A DNA stretch of 64,000 nucleotides, taken from contig NC_077233.1 of NCBI RefSeq assembly GCF_027887165.1, positions 230,912,872-230,976,871 on the forward strand. The letters are read 5' to 3'. Positions within the stretch are counted from its first letter, which is position 1; each line of letters begins with the position of its first letter. Positions 1 through 12,470 of the stretch are shown here, in pieces. The DNA is from Monodelphis domestica. Lineage: Eukaryota > Chordata > Mammalia > Didelphimorphia > Didelphidae. Position numbers and translations under genes: made by a program. A model generated the notes under the pieces. That model did no database searches. It was not told the origin of the DNA and worked only from the letters and a program-made list of their open reading frames with translations.

Positions 1-679
1 TTGTATACATTGGCATAGGAGTTTTCTATTAGGAATTCCTTATATCAGTGAAATTGAAGGTTGGGTCCAGTCAGTCAATAATGATAAATAAGGCTTACAC
101 TCAAATTTATTTCATTAGTACAGTGTTAGTTTGGAAGTTCCCAAAATTTGAGTTGTCTGGAATTAAAAGAGAAGATAATGAAAGGAGAGGAATCTCTTTA
201 GGATTGTGCATAAATGTGAGTTTAGCTGAAAGGAAATACCTCAAGCACCATAATTTTTTAGCACTAAAAGATTTACTTCTTGGGTGTTATTGAGTAAAAT
301 GCTGTGACCATAATCTACCACCACCCTTGATTCCACTCTGATTTTGTTAATGGCCCAATCCCTCCTTCAAACGATTTAACTCTAGTTACTTAATTACAGT
401 GGCCAATGGTTTAGCTTTGCCATATTGTGTTATTTCATATTGAATTTACCACACTGCCCAAGTATTATCCATCCATCTCATCAGTTTTGTTCAAGGTTTC
501 AAGTGTAGGACCTCTGTGATTAGAAATTCATTCTGTTACTCTCCATTGTAGTTCTGTTCCAAGCATGGCAATAAAGACATTTTTCAATGTTAGTTTTTAG
601 CTCTTCTAATTTTTTACCAGTTTCGCCAATTTAACACTTTACTATTATTGTGTTATACCAGTCATCCCACCTGATATAT

Positions 680-705
680 ATGTGTGTGTGTGTGTGTGTG
701 TGTAT
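680..705. repeat. (TG)n microsatellite
   Basis: A run of about ten TG units follows a short TATA stretch and leads into TGTATGTATACACACAC. It is a simple dinucleotide repeat with no sign of function. Confidence 0.85.
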
Positions 706-1057
706 GTATACACACACTAATTAATATACTTTACTTTCTCATCTAGTAGTGCATCATTTTTGTGTCAAGGTAGCAGAGTTGTCATAGATTTAAGATCTAT
801 GCAATTAATGAAGATTTTTGACTGGGTGTGCACTGTTTGCTTAAAGTGGGGTGGCATATGACCTATCATTTTGAGTCTGTGCAGGCCCTTAGTCCCAGCA
901 TTTACTGTTGATTGCAATTCCTATATACAGTTTTGGAAGAAGGAAAAATAAATACTTAAATTTTTCCTTTAAACTTCTTCCAAACTCCTGGGTTTCCCCT
1001 TTATTCCTACCTTCCTAAATTTTTGTTCTTTATGAATATGTCAGTGCAAAAGGGAGT

Positions 1058-1168
1058 CAAGGACTAGACAATTGGGGTTAAGTGATTTGCCCAGGTTCAC
1101 ACAGCCAGGAAGGATCTTGAGGTGAGATTTGAACCCAGGACCTGCCATCTAGGCCTGCTCTGCCCTAT
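1058..1168 (-). repeat. Mar1/MIR-type SINE fragment
   Basis: The + strand shows the reverse complement of the marsupial core-SINE: a 'gggttaagtgatttgccc' block, then 'tcacacagccaggaagg', then a 'tgaacccaggacctgcc' block. It is a diverged fragment in the upstream region of DCUN1D3. Confidence 0.7.
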
Positions 1169-2537
1169 GTATTATCTAAAAAGCATTAGTGAAGAGGGAC
1201 ATTTCTGATTATTTCACCAAATGAACCAGTTGTTTTGACAGTAGAACAAATGTTTAGGCTTTTCATGGGGATGAAAATGTTCCAAATGTTTCCAAAATTT
1301 TGGGGGAAATGAGCAACCAGAATATAATAGGCAGGAGTTAAGCCATATCATTGGTTCTTAAGTAATATTAGACAGAATGCTGTAGAGAATATTATTATAA
1401 AATGTTCAGACTCAGGTTATCTCTTCTCAATGACTTTTGTCTTATATCTGAATTCTATAGTTATATGAATTTGGTCTAAATGGAGGAATGTTTAACATTC
1501 TAGAATTAGCACAGTAGTAGGCTTATAGCAAGCAGTGTTGTTCATAGAGTGCTTCTCTATTCACTGTAATATGAAGGAATAGCCTAGACCTTTGAAAGAA
1601 CCAGGTATGGTAGTATTTTACTCCTTTAAAGCAGAGGAACAATTTGGTAATAAGGAATGACACTGGATAATATTCTTTGGATGAAATTGAGTCTTTGTTT
1701 AAATGGTTTATTTTTTCCCCCTTTGAAATAAGTAGTTAATTGTCTGATCAGATATGTACTGTCATCCTGAAAAGATGAAGTCAGTATGTTTTACCCACCA
1801 TAAGAGAGAGCCCAACTTAGGGGTTCCCAGTCTTTACAATTTAACAAATACTTTTATTAGGTACCTATTGTACAAGATTAGGTGATGGGAGCCAGGAAGG
1901 AACTATAAAGATGAAAAAGATCTGTTATCATTATCCTTATCCACGTGGAGTTTACAGTCGAGGAGGTTGTTGTTTGTTTTTTTTTTAAGTAGATTCTTTA
2001 CCTTGAAAACCTTCGGTATTTCTCAGACTATGTCGCCTTTCTCCATTTGAAGTGCTTTTGAGCCATGAGGAAGAAAGGCAACTTCCAATCTTGTGCCAGA
2101 TCCAGGTTGATCATCAAGATGGACTGGTTAATCAGGACTTATTAATTAGTAGAACTCATCTCATTTTTCTTAGATCTTTGTTTTTTGGTTTTATTACTTA
2201 GTCTGAAGCAATAGCCAATAAATAGTAGGGAATTAAATGTTTCTAAATCTAAATAGTAACTTAGATTAAAGTATTTTGTTATGCTTACGTTAGATGTGAC
2301 TATTGTTGTTGGTACAATGTTATGAAATTATGAAAAAATGCTGTTGGCTTCTTTCTTCCTAAGAAAAGCAATTTCTTGTTAGAAATATGTATATACTCAT
2401 CTATATGTATACAGATACATCTGTTTTTATATTTTATTGGAATATAAGAATTAAATATTTATCATATCATAGCTTTTTGTGAGTATGAAGTACATTTAAG
2501 ATAATGAAGTTTTTATTTTTATTTATTTATTTATTTA

Positions 2538-2724
2538 AAAAACTCTTACCTTCTGTCTTAGAATCAATACTAAGTATTAGTTCCAAGACAGAAGAATGGT
2601 AAGGGCTAGACAATAAAGGTTAAGTGACTTGCCCAGAGTCACACAACTAGGAAGTGTCTGAGGTCATTTGAACCTAGGGCCTGTAGGTCTGGTTCTCAAT
2701 CCACTAAGCCACCAAGCTGCCCCT
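2538..2724 (-). repeat. Mar1-like SINE, near full length
   Basis: This is a reverse-strand copy. It runs from a 'cttaccttctgtcttagaat' block through 'ggttaagtgacttgcccag' and 'cacacaactaggaag' to 'ccactaagccaccaagctgc' (the tRNA-derived head). It closely resembles the copies at 40253-40410 and, in the other orientation, 36086-36262. A TTTAT-rich simple stretch lies just before it. Confidence 0.8.
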
Positions 2725-2836
2725 GAAGTTTTTATTTCTTAAAATAAGAATCTACTTGACTTGCTCATGAGCATTCAAACTGTGACCAGTTAACTCTTTC
2801 ATCTTAACTTCACTTTCTTTATTTTTGTTTTAACAG

Positions 2837-2973
2837 GTGCCCTTGGTTCTGCTCAGTAGGGTCAGAGTTCCTGCTAGTGCTGCAGACACCCAGCATGTGC
2901 TGACCTGGTGACAGCCATAGTTACCATAATTAGTGATTAGATATCACTCAAGAAAGTGGCTTCTAAGAGTAAA
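2837..2973 (+). other. DCUN1D3: Probable non-coding 5'UTR exon of DCUN1D3
   Basis: A 137-bp segment is preceded by a pyrimidine-rich tract ending TTTTAACAG and followed by a near-perfect donor (AAA then GTAAGT). It is less AT-rich than its surroundings and has no long open frame, as expected for an untranslated leader exon. It lies about 16 kb upstream of the exon that carries the DCUN1D3 start codon and is on the same strand. Assignment to DCUN1D3 is inferred from position and splice signals. A spliced non-coding RNA exon or a chance splice-like segment is possible. Confidence 0.45.
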
Positions 2974-3887
2974 GTAAGTAGGGTTGGGGGGAGGGGAGGT
3001 TCTATTCTTTCAGCATCCTTAATATTCCCCAAATTTGACTTAGCTGATAGATATCTACTTTGATTTGTTTCAAACTACTCAGCCTCAAGATGCTACATAT
3101 TGAACAGCTTCAGATTCCAAAGAACAAACTCCAGAATTTGAAATGTGTTGTAAAGGCATCTCAGAATGTGATCCTTTCTTCACTTCCTCATGGAACTTCA
3201 AGAGGTGTTAACCCTATGCTTTGCTGCCCTGGCAGTTAAACTTATTTAGATAAAAATCAGAGATATACTTTTGCCTCTGAATAACTCTGAAAGGATCTTG
3301 GCTTAATAGTAATCTGCTGAGTGTGTTCCCATTAATACATTGTAGGTTGTCAGTTTTTGTAAGGGACTCTACTGACTTTGTTTTATAATATTTTACAGTT
3401 ATGTAATACAGTTGTATGTACTCAGTTGGCTCAAATTGTTAATTGTTTAAAGATAAAACCCTGCCCCACCAGGTATCTTAAATGTGTGTAAGGGACTGTA
3501 GTTGAAATTTACTGTTTGTTTCCAGTCCTTCTTGGAGATGGAAAATTCACACACAACCTTTGAACAAGGATGATAAGGAAGGGATAGGTTGCTGGACATG
3601 GAAAACTGATCCAGCGGATTTTTTTACCTTTGAGTCCTATTTTGTTTAGTAAGTTGGACACAACCATATGATGTTCGGGGGAGGAGGGAATTAACTAGAT
3701 GGATTCCATATCAGTCTTACCTGCCTAAACAGTCTTTTAATGAGTCAACTGGAAAACTCCATATTACTGTTACTTCTTCTCAGAAGAAGCTAAGAACCTG
3801 ATTTCAGGTAAGTTGAATGAAACAGTTTTACTACTTCCAGATAAGGTTAGCTCATTAGTACTCCTGGATGGCAGAGACTTTGTTGTC

Positions 3888-4070
3888 AGGTGTCATAGAA
3901 TAAGCCTTGGCCTTAGAATCCAAAGACTTGGGTTTGAATTCTGGTTTTCCTTACTGAGTGACCATGGGGCAAGATTTTTATATAACTCTCTGAGCCTCAG
4001 TTTCCTCTTTTCAACATGGATCATGCTATTTATTTCACAAGTTTTTATGAAGAAAATGTTTTGTAAACTT
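3888..4070 (+). repeat. MIR/THER-like SINE fragment
   Basis: It carries the characteristic order 'ttgggtttgaattctgg', then 'tgagtgacc..ggggcaag', then 'ctgagcctcagtttcctc', which is the core and 3' part of a mammalian-wide core-SINE. It is strongly diverged. Confidence 0.65.
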
Positions 4071-4477
4071 TAATAGAGTATATAAACATGGATAGTAATT
4101 TGTGATTATTTTGAGTACTTTTTATGCTGTAAAATGCCATATGAGAGAGCTCTGTCACTAGTTTAATGCTTAGGAAAACACCTAATATAGAGGTATATAA
4201 TACTTAGTCTTTTTCACAATGACTAAGAGAAGGAAAGCTCCAGAATGTATGGACTGTTGTTGTCAAAACCAACTCAAATTGACCCAAACTTAAGTTTTTC
4301 TTTTCATTCATCGAGTGAAATGTCAGTAAATGGATTATCAATTACCACCACTAAGTTCTATAATATTTTGAGACATTCACGAAAATCTATTCCAGGTTGC
4401 TTTTACAATTTTTTATTGCAACAGAACTTCCGTTTATCAATATTATCCTTCATCCTTTTAGTGTAATGGCTACCTTT

Positions 4478-4600
4478 CAGTTGGAGAGGCACTGTGGTAT
4501 AATGGATGGAGAGCTAACTTCAGAGTCAGGAGGACCTGAGTTCAAGTTCTACTCCTGCCTTCTATTGGGCTATATTGGTCCTGGGCAGGGCCACTTAAAG
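4478..4600 (+). repeat. tRNA-derived SINE head fragment
   Basis: The stretch reads 'ggcactgtggtataatgga', then 'gagtcaggaggacctgag', 'ttcaagttctactcctgcc' and a 'cctgggca' block. It is the 5' half of a marsupial tRNA/core SINE lacking the usual 3' part. Confidence 0.65.
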
Positions 4601-6312
4601 ATCTGCCCCTCCTCTCCCCCCCACCAAGCCTGTGCTGAGAAGGAAACATACCACTCATATTCCTAATTTGGAGTCTGAATTGAGGTCCCTAGAAGAGCCA
4701 AAGATCAATACCAGCTGGCATGTTGACTCTTACTGTGCTACTCCCAAGAACACTGAAGCTTGGTCTATTTAATAATACTTTTCATTATCCGTATATTTCT
4801 TATAACCTAAAACACTGGATGAGATCCAGATATGAGTAGTAGTGGAAGATTGTTGTGAGAAAAGATTTCTTTTTTAGTTTAATCCTGAGATTAAAAACCA
4901 AAATCTTACCTGAGTTTCAGAAGTCAAGAAAGTTGCTTCAAGATGCAAAATATAGTTTCTATCTAATTAAAGCATTAATTACTGTTGTTCCTTCAACATT
5001 TTTTGCAGATCTTCAACTATTCATATTCCATTGTGTATATCTGTTTATTGAAGTTTTTTGAGCTAATCTTGTTCTATAATAACATGAAAGGCTGTAGGGC
5101 TGATTAGCTTCTTATAATAAAAATGTAGCTCTAAATTTTTTCCAAGTCCCTCTTCTCTTACCTTTATCATAATGGTTGTCTTTGCTTATATACGTTTTTA
5201 AAAAGCAAAGGAGCATCTTTGTTTTAGCCTCACACACTTTATCAGTAGCATAGTCCAAAATTTTTCCTTTTCATGTTGTTTTGTCATGTCTACATCTGAT
5301 TTTTTAAAATAAGAAACAGCTACACAATTTGAAACTGTGGTCTATACCTTGTGTTTTAAAGTTTGTAAATTGATGGTCTGTCATCTGATAGAAGTGTCAT
5401 CTAACACTTAAAATAGTTATTATGCTGAGAAAAGTTACCAGAATTATTGGGGACTGGTGGATAAGAATCTTTCCATCAAAATTGTATTATGGAAAATAAA
5501 AAATCTACTTTGCAATTCTAATTTAATTCACATTTCTATTTGATTATGTACTCCATAATCTCCAGCGATCTCTGAAGATAGTAACTTCTGCAGTTTAAAA
5601 AAAAACAACTACTTTTATTTGGCTGGAAATTTCAGGGAAGAGTGGAATTGGTGATTGTTCAGTGTGTTACTTGCTGATTAAGTTGTCCTTTTCTAGTTCC
5701 TATATGGAGGTGTGTGACAGTTGTCATTTTATAGATTTGTTTTTGTAAAACCAATAACACATTAGGATGTTTATTTAGCTTTTAGAGTGTTGGCCTGCCA
5801 TTAGGAAAAGCTGCCATCAAGTGTAAACAGTGGTGCTTTGGTTATAACCCTGTGGCCTGGATGACTGGCTAGGATTTCTGTCAAAATTAAGTTAAAGAAT
5901 ATCATGTTTCCCTTCTTAATAATGCTTATTTAAAATTTGTTTATTTTTTTCCATGAAAATGGCATTTATTATATAGATATCATGATTATTTGTGTACGAG
6001 ACATATATTTATGTGCTTAGGATATTAATGTGCCAATTGCTTTGTTTCTACTTCATAATGGAGTCTCAGATAGACCATTTATTTTAAAAAATCAAGCCAG
6101 AACTTTCTGGGGAAAGTTGATAATACAATTTTCATTTCTATGTTTTTGTTTTTAAAATTTCAACTTGGTGGTAGTTTTTTGAATGAAGAAGAGTATTTAG
6201 AGCTAGAAGGGCCCTTAAAGATAAATTAGAGAATTTGAGAGAGAATTGAAGCTACATGGCTGTGGTCACCTAGAGTCAAAAACAGCATTTCTCACACCGA
6301 ATCAATTCTAAA

Positions 6313-6784
6313 TCCCTTCCTCCTCTTCCTTCCCTCCCTTCCCTTCCTTCCCTTCCTTCCCTTCCTTCCTTTCCCTTCCTTCCTTCCATCCCTTCCCTCC
6401 CTCCCTCCCTCCCTCCCTCCCTCCCTCCCTTCCTCCCTTCCTCCCTTCCTCCCTTCCTCCCTTCCTCCCTCCCTCCCTCCCTCCCTTCCTCCCTTCCTCC
6501 CTTCCTCCCTTCCTCCCTTCCTCCCTTCCTCCCTTCCTTCCTCCCTTCCTCCCTTCCTCCCTTCCTTCCTTCCTTCCTTCCTTCCTTCCTTCCTTCCTTC
6601 CTTCCTTCCTTCCTTCCTTCCTTCCTTCCTTCCTTCCTTCCTTCCTTCCTTCCTTCCTTCCTTCCTTCCTTCCTTCCTTCCTTCCTTCCTTCCTTCCTTC
6701 CTTCCTTCCTTCCTTCCTTCCTTCCTTCCTTCCTCCCTCCCTCCCTCCCTCCCTCCCTCCCTCCCTCCCTCCTTCCCTCCCTTG
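6313..6784. repeat. Long (CCTT)n/(CCCTT)n pyrimidine tract
   Basis: About 470 bases on the + strand are almost only C and T. There are three zones: interrupted CCCTT/CCCTCC at the left, a long pure CCTT array in the middle (about 6562-6732) and CCCTCC at the right. The opposite strand is pure purine. Such mirror-symmetric tracts can form intramolecular triplex in vitro. Any effect on DCUN1D3 transcription is speculative. Confidence 0.95.
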
Positions 6785-8269
6785 TTTAGTTTTTTTTTTT
6801 AAGTGAGAAGGTACTATAAAAAGAGTTTGCATTTCTTCATGAGCCTTGCTTGATAATAACATTTCCCTTTGATATGACTGGTTGCATTGAATAATTCACC
6901 AGCAAAACTAGCCAGCGAGTAGTGTGTGCCATAGAATTTTAGGTTTGCAGTAGTTTTCTCAGTCTGGTTATCATCATTCACTTCAGTCTTATGACTAATC
7001 GGCCTTCCTAGGAATAGTATTTGTCTGCTTCTCAGTGTTTCTTCTTGATTCTTGCTTTGATATGAAGATTTGTTAGTCAGAAATAGAAGTTTGAAATCCA
7101 GAGATACTTCAGTTAGTGATTTATTAATAGTTTTGGTTTTAAAAACTAATTTGACTCCTAAAACTGAATCATCATTGTTTCAAAGTTTCTTCTTTGAATA
7201 GCCTCAAAAATAGGTTTATTACTTTTGCCACTTGGTACATTTCTACTTTAATTTTACTTTTCTAGAATTATTACCATTGGTCTACAGTTCAAACACATGC
7301 ATAAGAAAGGTCAGTTTGATTTCATTTTAGCCTTGAGTACGGGGACTTCTTATTAAATGGGTAGAAATTAGACATGTTTAAATAGTCTTAAAACTTTTTG
7401 CTCTTCATGGAGAAATCATGTATTCTTGCCTCCTTACCTTCTAGTATTCCCAAGCATTTCAACTTGTAATCTTCAACATATTGTGTTAAATTAAGTTTCT
7501 AATTTTGTCAGTTTTTTTTTCTTTTCACTTTAAGCCTAAAACTGGAATTGATACTTAAAAAATGGCCTACATGAGTGGGAAAGTTGCACATTTTAAAAGT
7601 TGCAATCCTTAACTAGAGTTAGGGCTAGGAAACAAGAGTTGGCTTTTTGAGATGTTTAGAGAATAGGCAGAAAATACCATTCTGTAACCCTCCTAGGTGA
7701 AAGTTTCTTTGTAGTTTCCTGGCAAGTGTTAGGTTTACTTGTATATTTAGGTCTTGAATTAGAACTTAACTTCCAGATTTCTAAGCCATTGTTTTCAAGT
7801 CAGTTGTTTTCCCTTGGTCTTGCATAGAAGAGATAGAAGTATGACAGCTCATTTTATCTTTCTTGACAAGATAGATGTTTCAGGCCAAGTTAAAAGCCAC
7901 TCTGTCATCAAGTGAGAGTTATAAAATATCATATTGAGATTGAGATTGAATATTAGAAGAATAAAACATGTGTTTAGTTTTTAACTTTGCTTTCATTAGC
8001 CATCTTTTAGCATTTTAAATCTTTTTTCAAGCAAGCTGTACTCAGAGAATGCTATTCAGGTACCAGAGGGCTATTCAAATTTTTCTTCAACTCCTTCCCT
8101 TTTCTCTCTTTCCATCCTCACTCCTGCCAATCGAAGCTCTCATTCAGTTGTCTAATATAACCTCCTCCAATGGACATTTTAGGATCTTGCTTAGCCCTAA
8201 AAGAAAGCAAGGAGGTAAAGCTGGTAGGCCTTTAAAGGACAGTAAAGGAGACCCACAAGACTATGTCTT

Positions 8270-8295
8270 GTTTATATATATATATATATATATAA
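8270..8295. repeat. (TA)n microsatellite
   Basis: A short run of TA units lies in the first intron of DCUN1D3. It has no other visible features. Confidence 0.85.
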
Positions 8296-9268
8296 GTTTA
8301 TATATAGAGAAGAGAAAATGGATACTTTCCTAGTCTGACTTTTGGAGTTTTGGTTCCAGAGATAAAGATTATAGGAATAAAAGGTGTTATAAAGGTAGTA
8401 TTCTTGTCACATTACATTAGGAACTGATAAGTTAAAGAACAATCTGAATACTAAAAATTATACTTCAGAGTGGATTCCAGAATAACAGGTTGAGAAGAGA
8501 TTGCTTCAGCTTTTGTTTGTCTCTCTTTGAAAGTAGTGTGAATGTCAGAGTTTCTTTATAAATTGTATTTTGGATTCAGTTTTTAAGAAGTAAATTTGGA
8601 TATCATGACCTTGGGGAACCTCTCCCCTTGGACTTCTGACCATATGCTGTAGCACTGGCATGACTACTGTACTACTCATGTATGAACTACATTTCTGTTT
8701 CTTAATCTTTGATGAAATGAATAGGAGTGGCTAATGCATATAAATTTTTATAAATGGAATTCTTTCTCTCATTGAGTTAGAAAATTTCAATAATACTCTA
8801 AAAATGTTTTTATTGCTGTTTTTTGTTTTTACATCATATATATTTTCCACTGTATACTTCTCACCCTGCCCCCTAGGGAACCATCCCAAATGGTTAAAGA
8901 AGAAAAAAGGGGGTGGGGGGGGGGAGTTCAATTAAACTAACCAGTGTTCTCTATCCATTAACTTCTGCCTCTGCAAAGAAGTTAAGGAAGGGGACTTCTT
9001 ATATCTCTTTTTTGGGTCCAAGTTGGAGAAATGCCTTATTCTCACTTCTGATTCATTATCAATAGGCATTGACTACCCAACATTTTAGGTTAAAAATTTT
9101 CTGCCTCCTTTATATCACTTATTTACCTGAAAACTTTTGAAAAGTTAGAAAGAATTTTAAACAGCTTAAATGATGAGTGATGATGCTAAATCATTTTATA
9201 GTATGCATATCACCCACTATTAAGGCTCATCTGTTTGGGGAAAATTCTAAAAACCAACATTGCAGCAG

Positions 9269-9282
9269 CCACTAGATGGCAG
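9269..9282 (+). promoter_or_regulatory. CTCF-like core motif, forward
   Basis: The 14-mer CCACTAGATGGCAG fits the degenerate CTCF core consensus CCASYAGRKGGCRS at every position. It lies in non-repetitive intron sequence of DCUN1D3. A motif match alone does not prove binding. Confidence 0.5.
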
Positions 9283-12254
9283 ACCATCAGTGTGGTTGCT
9301 ATAAGAAGTCAGAATGGGAAAATCAATATGGGAATTAGATGTAGTGTATTCAAATTTTGTCTGGTATGTATCTTATAAACTATCACCATGACTTCAATCA
9401 TTTCCAAGACACTCTTGTTGAGTTTCTTTTTCTGCATAACTACCTGCATATTTTAAACTTACATTACTCTGCCCCAAAGTCTAATGGCATAATGAAGAAT
9501 TCAAATGAATAAATATCATAAAATAGAATATAAACTCCTTGGTCTCAACTTGAAATCTATTAGAAATATTTTCCACTAACAGAATAATCAAGTGGTGACA
9601 TTATCTTCAACATCCAAAAAATTTGAATAAGACTAAAAATAATTATTTCAGTAGTTATATTGGAAATTAGATGAGAAATAGTCATATCCATTTCATAGGA
9701 TAAACCTTAGGTAAGATTATGTTTCAATTGATGGAGTATATATTCTTTCATGACTTTATATTTTTAAAGATTAGTAAAACCAAAAGTTGGCACTGAGTTC
9801 TAACTTGGAAGTATAAAGACGGTAGGAGTTGAGAGGTATGTTCCTGTAATAATAAATGATGCTATAAATGTACTTCATTGATATGTAGCTCCTTAGAAAT
9901 TGGAATTGGGAAGGACCTGTTAACTTAGTAGTTCTTGTGTAGAGTAACTCCATCATGGATAAATATTGTCTGGTACCAATTTAGTTAAGTATTGACCAGG
10001 CTATACATTAGGAAACATATTTCTCTTTTTTGGTTGAATTAGTTCTGTACTTGGTAGTCAGTTGTGAGTCAGGGGACCTTGAGTGTTAGTCCTAATTCTA
10101 TATAAAATTGCTGTATGCAGTTGATCCTTTTGGTATTACTGAGACTTGTTAGAGGATGATACCCATTGCTGGAATATGACTCTGGAAGGACTTACTTTTT
10201 TCAACAGAAACAAAAAGTAAAAGGAGGAGAAGAGAGTATTATATATTAAGAAGTTATATTCATGTAGGGAAATCTAGGACTCAGGTGGGAAGCATGATGG
10301 AGAGCACTTTGGTGAACATGGGAGCAGAAACAGAGGTATTAGTGTCATCAGAGTGTTAATCAGAATATATTACAGATCACTTAGACCAAAAGAAAATAGA
10401 TGAGAAATTTGGGAAACAGATCACAAGCTTAGGGCAGAGATATGCTCTAGTGTATATTTTTGGGCTTGAGCCTTCCCACTGTGTAGAATAAACCCCATGG
10501 TACCTATTTTCCTTTCTCAGTAGGGCCTTTATAAGTTGTAAAGTATCCCCACATGATTTTTTTCAAATTAAACATATCTGTGACCCTTAAGTGGAATGGC
10601 TGTATGGTAGGTAACTTGAGCCCATCTGAATACAAAAAAACTCTATAAACAGTTTTAGCTAGAGTTCCTCAAGTCCACAGTCCATCCCAGTGAATATTTT
10701 CTAATGTCCCTCATTTCAGCCTTGGGTTTGTCTCAGGTTTTGCTGTTGTGATCAAATCACAAACTATCTGAAAATGTCAATTGGACTAAGAGTCTCAAGA
10801 ACCAGAGCTGGCTGCCCACTGATATTAAGCCACAAGGTAGCTCTGTATAGTTCATTGAATGTATAGCAAAGGATCTTTATTCCTTTCATGGATATGTATT
10901 CATATTCACACACTTGTGCATAAAGCAAAGGATCAAAAGAATCATCCTATAGATGTCTATATATGGAGGAGGCATATGTGTGTAAAGGTTTGCATTCATA
11001 TCTCTTAATTCTTTTAAGGCTATTAGATCAGAGACAGGTTGAGATAGAGGCTTCAGTCTAAAATATTTGGTAGAGACAATTCAATTTAGTTCAACAGATA
11101 TTTGTTAAATGTCTACTACACAAAAATGAAAATAAATAGCCCTTCATCTCAAGGAGTGGGAAAAGATACAACATTGGGAAAGATACAACATTGATACAGA
11201 TAAGTAAATACAAAGTAATTTCCAGAGAATGTTTACAATTTGGGGGATCAAAAATGGCCAATCCAAAAGGGCCTCGTGGAAGAGGTAGAATTAGATCTGT
11301 GCTTTGAAGGAAGCTAGGAATTCTGAAGCATGAGTGAGGAGGGTGTGCATTCCAGCTAAATGGGCCGAACCACTTATGAAAACAGAATAGCTAGGATGAC
11401 AGTTTGACAAGAATGGAAAGTTGGAGACGTAAAGTGAAATGAGAAAGAAAAAGTAGATGAGGGTCTGCCTTTTGTGAAGGGTTTTAAATGCCAGACTGGT
11501 TAAGAACAGATTTTATTTTGAGTCTTAGTCCCATCTTTCTTCCCTCTCTCAATAATTTTTTCTCTCAATAATTTGGATTCATATTGACTCTAGAAAAAAC
11601 ATTGATAAGTATGGTATTAATGGATTTGACCTTTTTCTTTGTTTTAGAATTAGAAAAATAAAAATAGAATATGTATTCTTTATAGTAAAGCTGATAGCTC
11701 CTTAGAGTTCCAGAAGCCTCATCATTATACATTTTGGGGCTTATGTTTGCTTTAATACAACTAGAGTCAGTCCTTTAAAATCTTTATATCAATTTCCTTC
11801 TGTGGTGTTTTGCTAGTTCCATAGTTTCTTTTGTGTCCTATTTTCCTTAGAAGTGAAAACCTAATTTTCAGTCAGCTGCCGTTCAGTCAATAAGCTGCTG
11901 AATATTCTATATCCTTCCAAAGGTTATTGAAAAGAGCCTAGCTTATATGGTAATTGAATATTGAGCACTAATCAGCTATAATATGGTAGATTTCTAGAGT
12001 AGCTGGTATCCATATGTTGGTTTGGAAGCTGGGAATTGGTGGTTTACCTTCAGTACAATTTAATCCCACTTATTGAACCTTCACATAGAGAAACAAAGGA
12101 CTGCAAGCCTTTGTACACTGTAGCTACAGATTGAAGAAGTGTGATGGCCATTATATATTTTCAGTGTGGTGGTTCTTTGTTTTTGTTTTTTTGACCATAT
12201 GACTTTCAAGATGGATCTGTGATTTTAAGCAGGTAGTGGAAGTAACTATCTACT

Positions 12255-12470
12255 GTCAGCTATGTAGAGCAATTTGAGTTCAAATTGAGCACCTGGGACT
12301 TAATAGCTTTGTAAACTTGGGCAAACTGCCTCAGTTTCCTCATCTATAAAAATGGGGATAATAACAGTAGTTACCTCCCAGGTTTATTGTGAAGATCAAA
12401 TGAATGAATATTTTTAAAGTGCTTTGAAAACCATAAAGCACTATGTAAATGCTAGCTGTTATAAATCATA
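12255..12470 (+). repeat. MIR/THER-like SINE
   Basis: It shows 'gagttcaaattgagca', 'gggcaaactgcctcagtttc', 'tcatctataaaaatgggg' and the 3' block 'aagtgctttgaaaaccataa' followed by 'atgtaaatgctagctgtta'. This is the standard order of a long core-SINE ending in the LINE-like 3' tail. Confidence 0.75.

Larger units (their letters stand above)
1..2836. other. 5' flank or upstream intron of DCUN1D3, no gene seen
   Basis: No exon with coding character and no CpG island is visible here. The stretch is AT-rich and holds a TG dinucleotide run near 680-705 and two SINE copies (about 1058-1168 and 2538-2724). If the non-coding exon at 2837 belongs to DCUN1D3, this is either its first intron or sequence upstream of it. 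The promoter, and the neighbour LYRM1 expected from human gene order, would then lie left of the window. Confidence 0.5.

Noticed and set aside
6308..6862. 184-codon - strand frame rich in Gly, Arg, Glu and Lys
   Set aside because: It is the translation of the CCTT/CCCTT simple repeat. There is no non-repetitive coding sequence in it.
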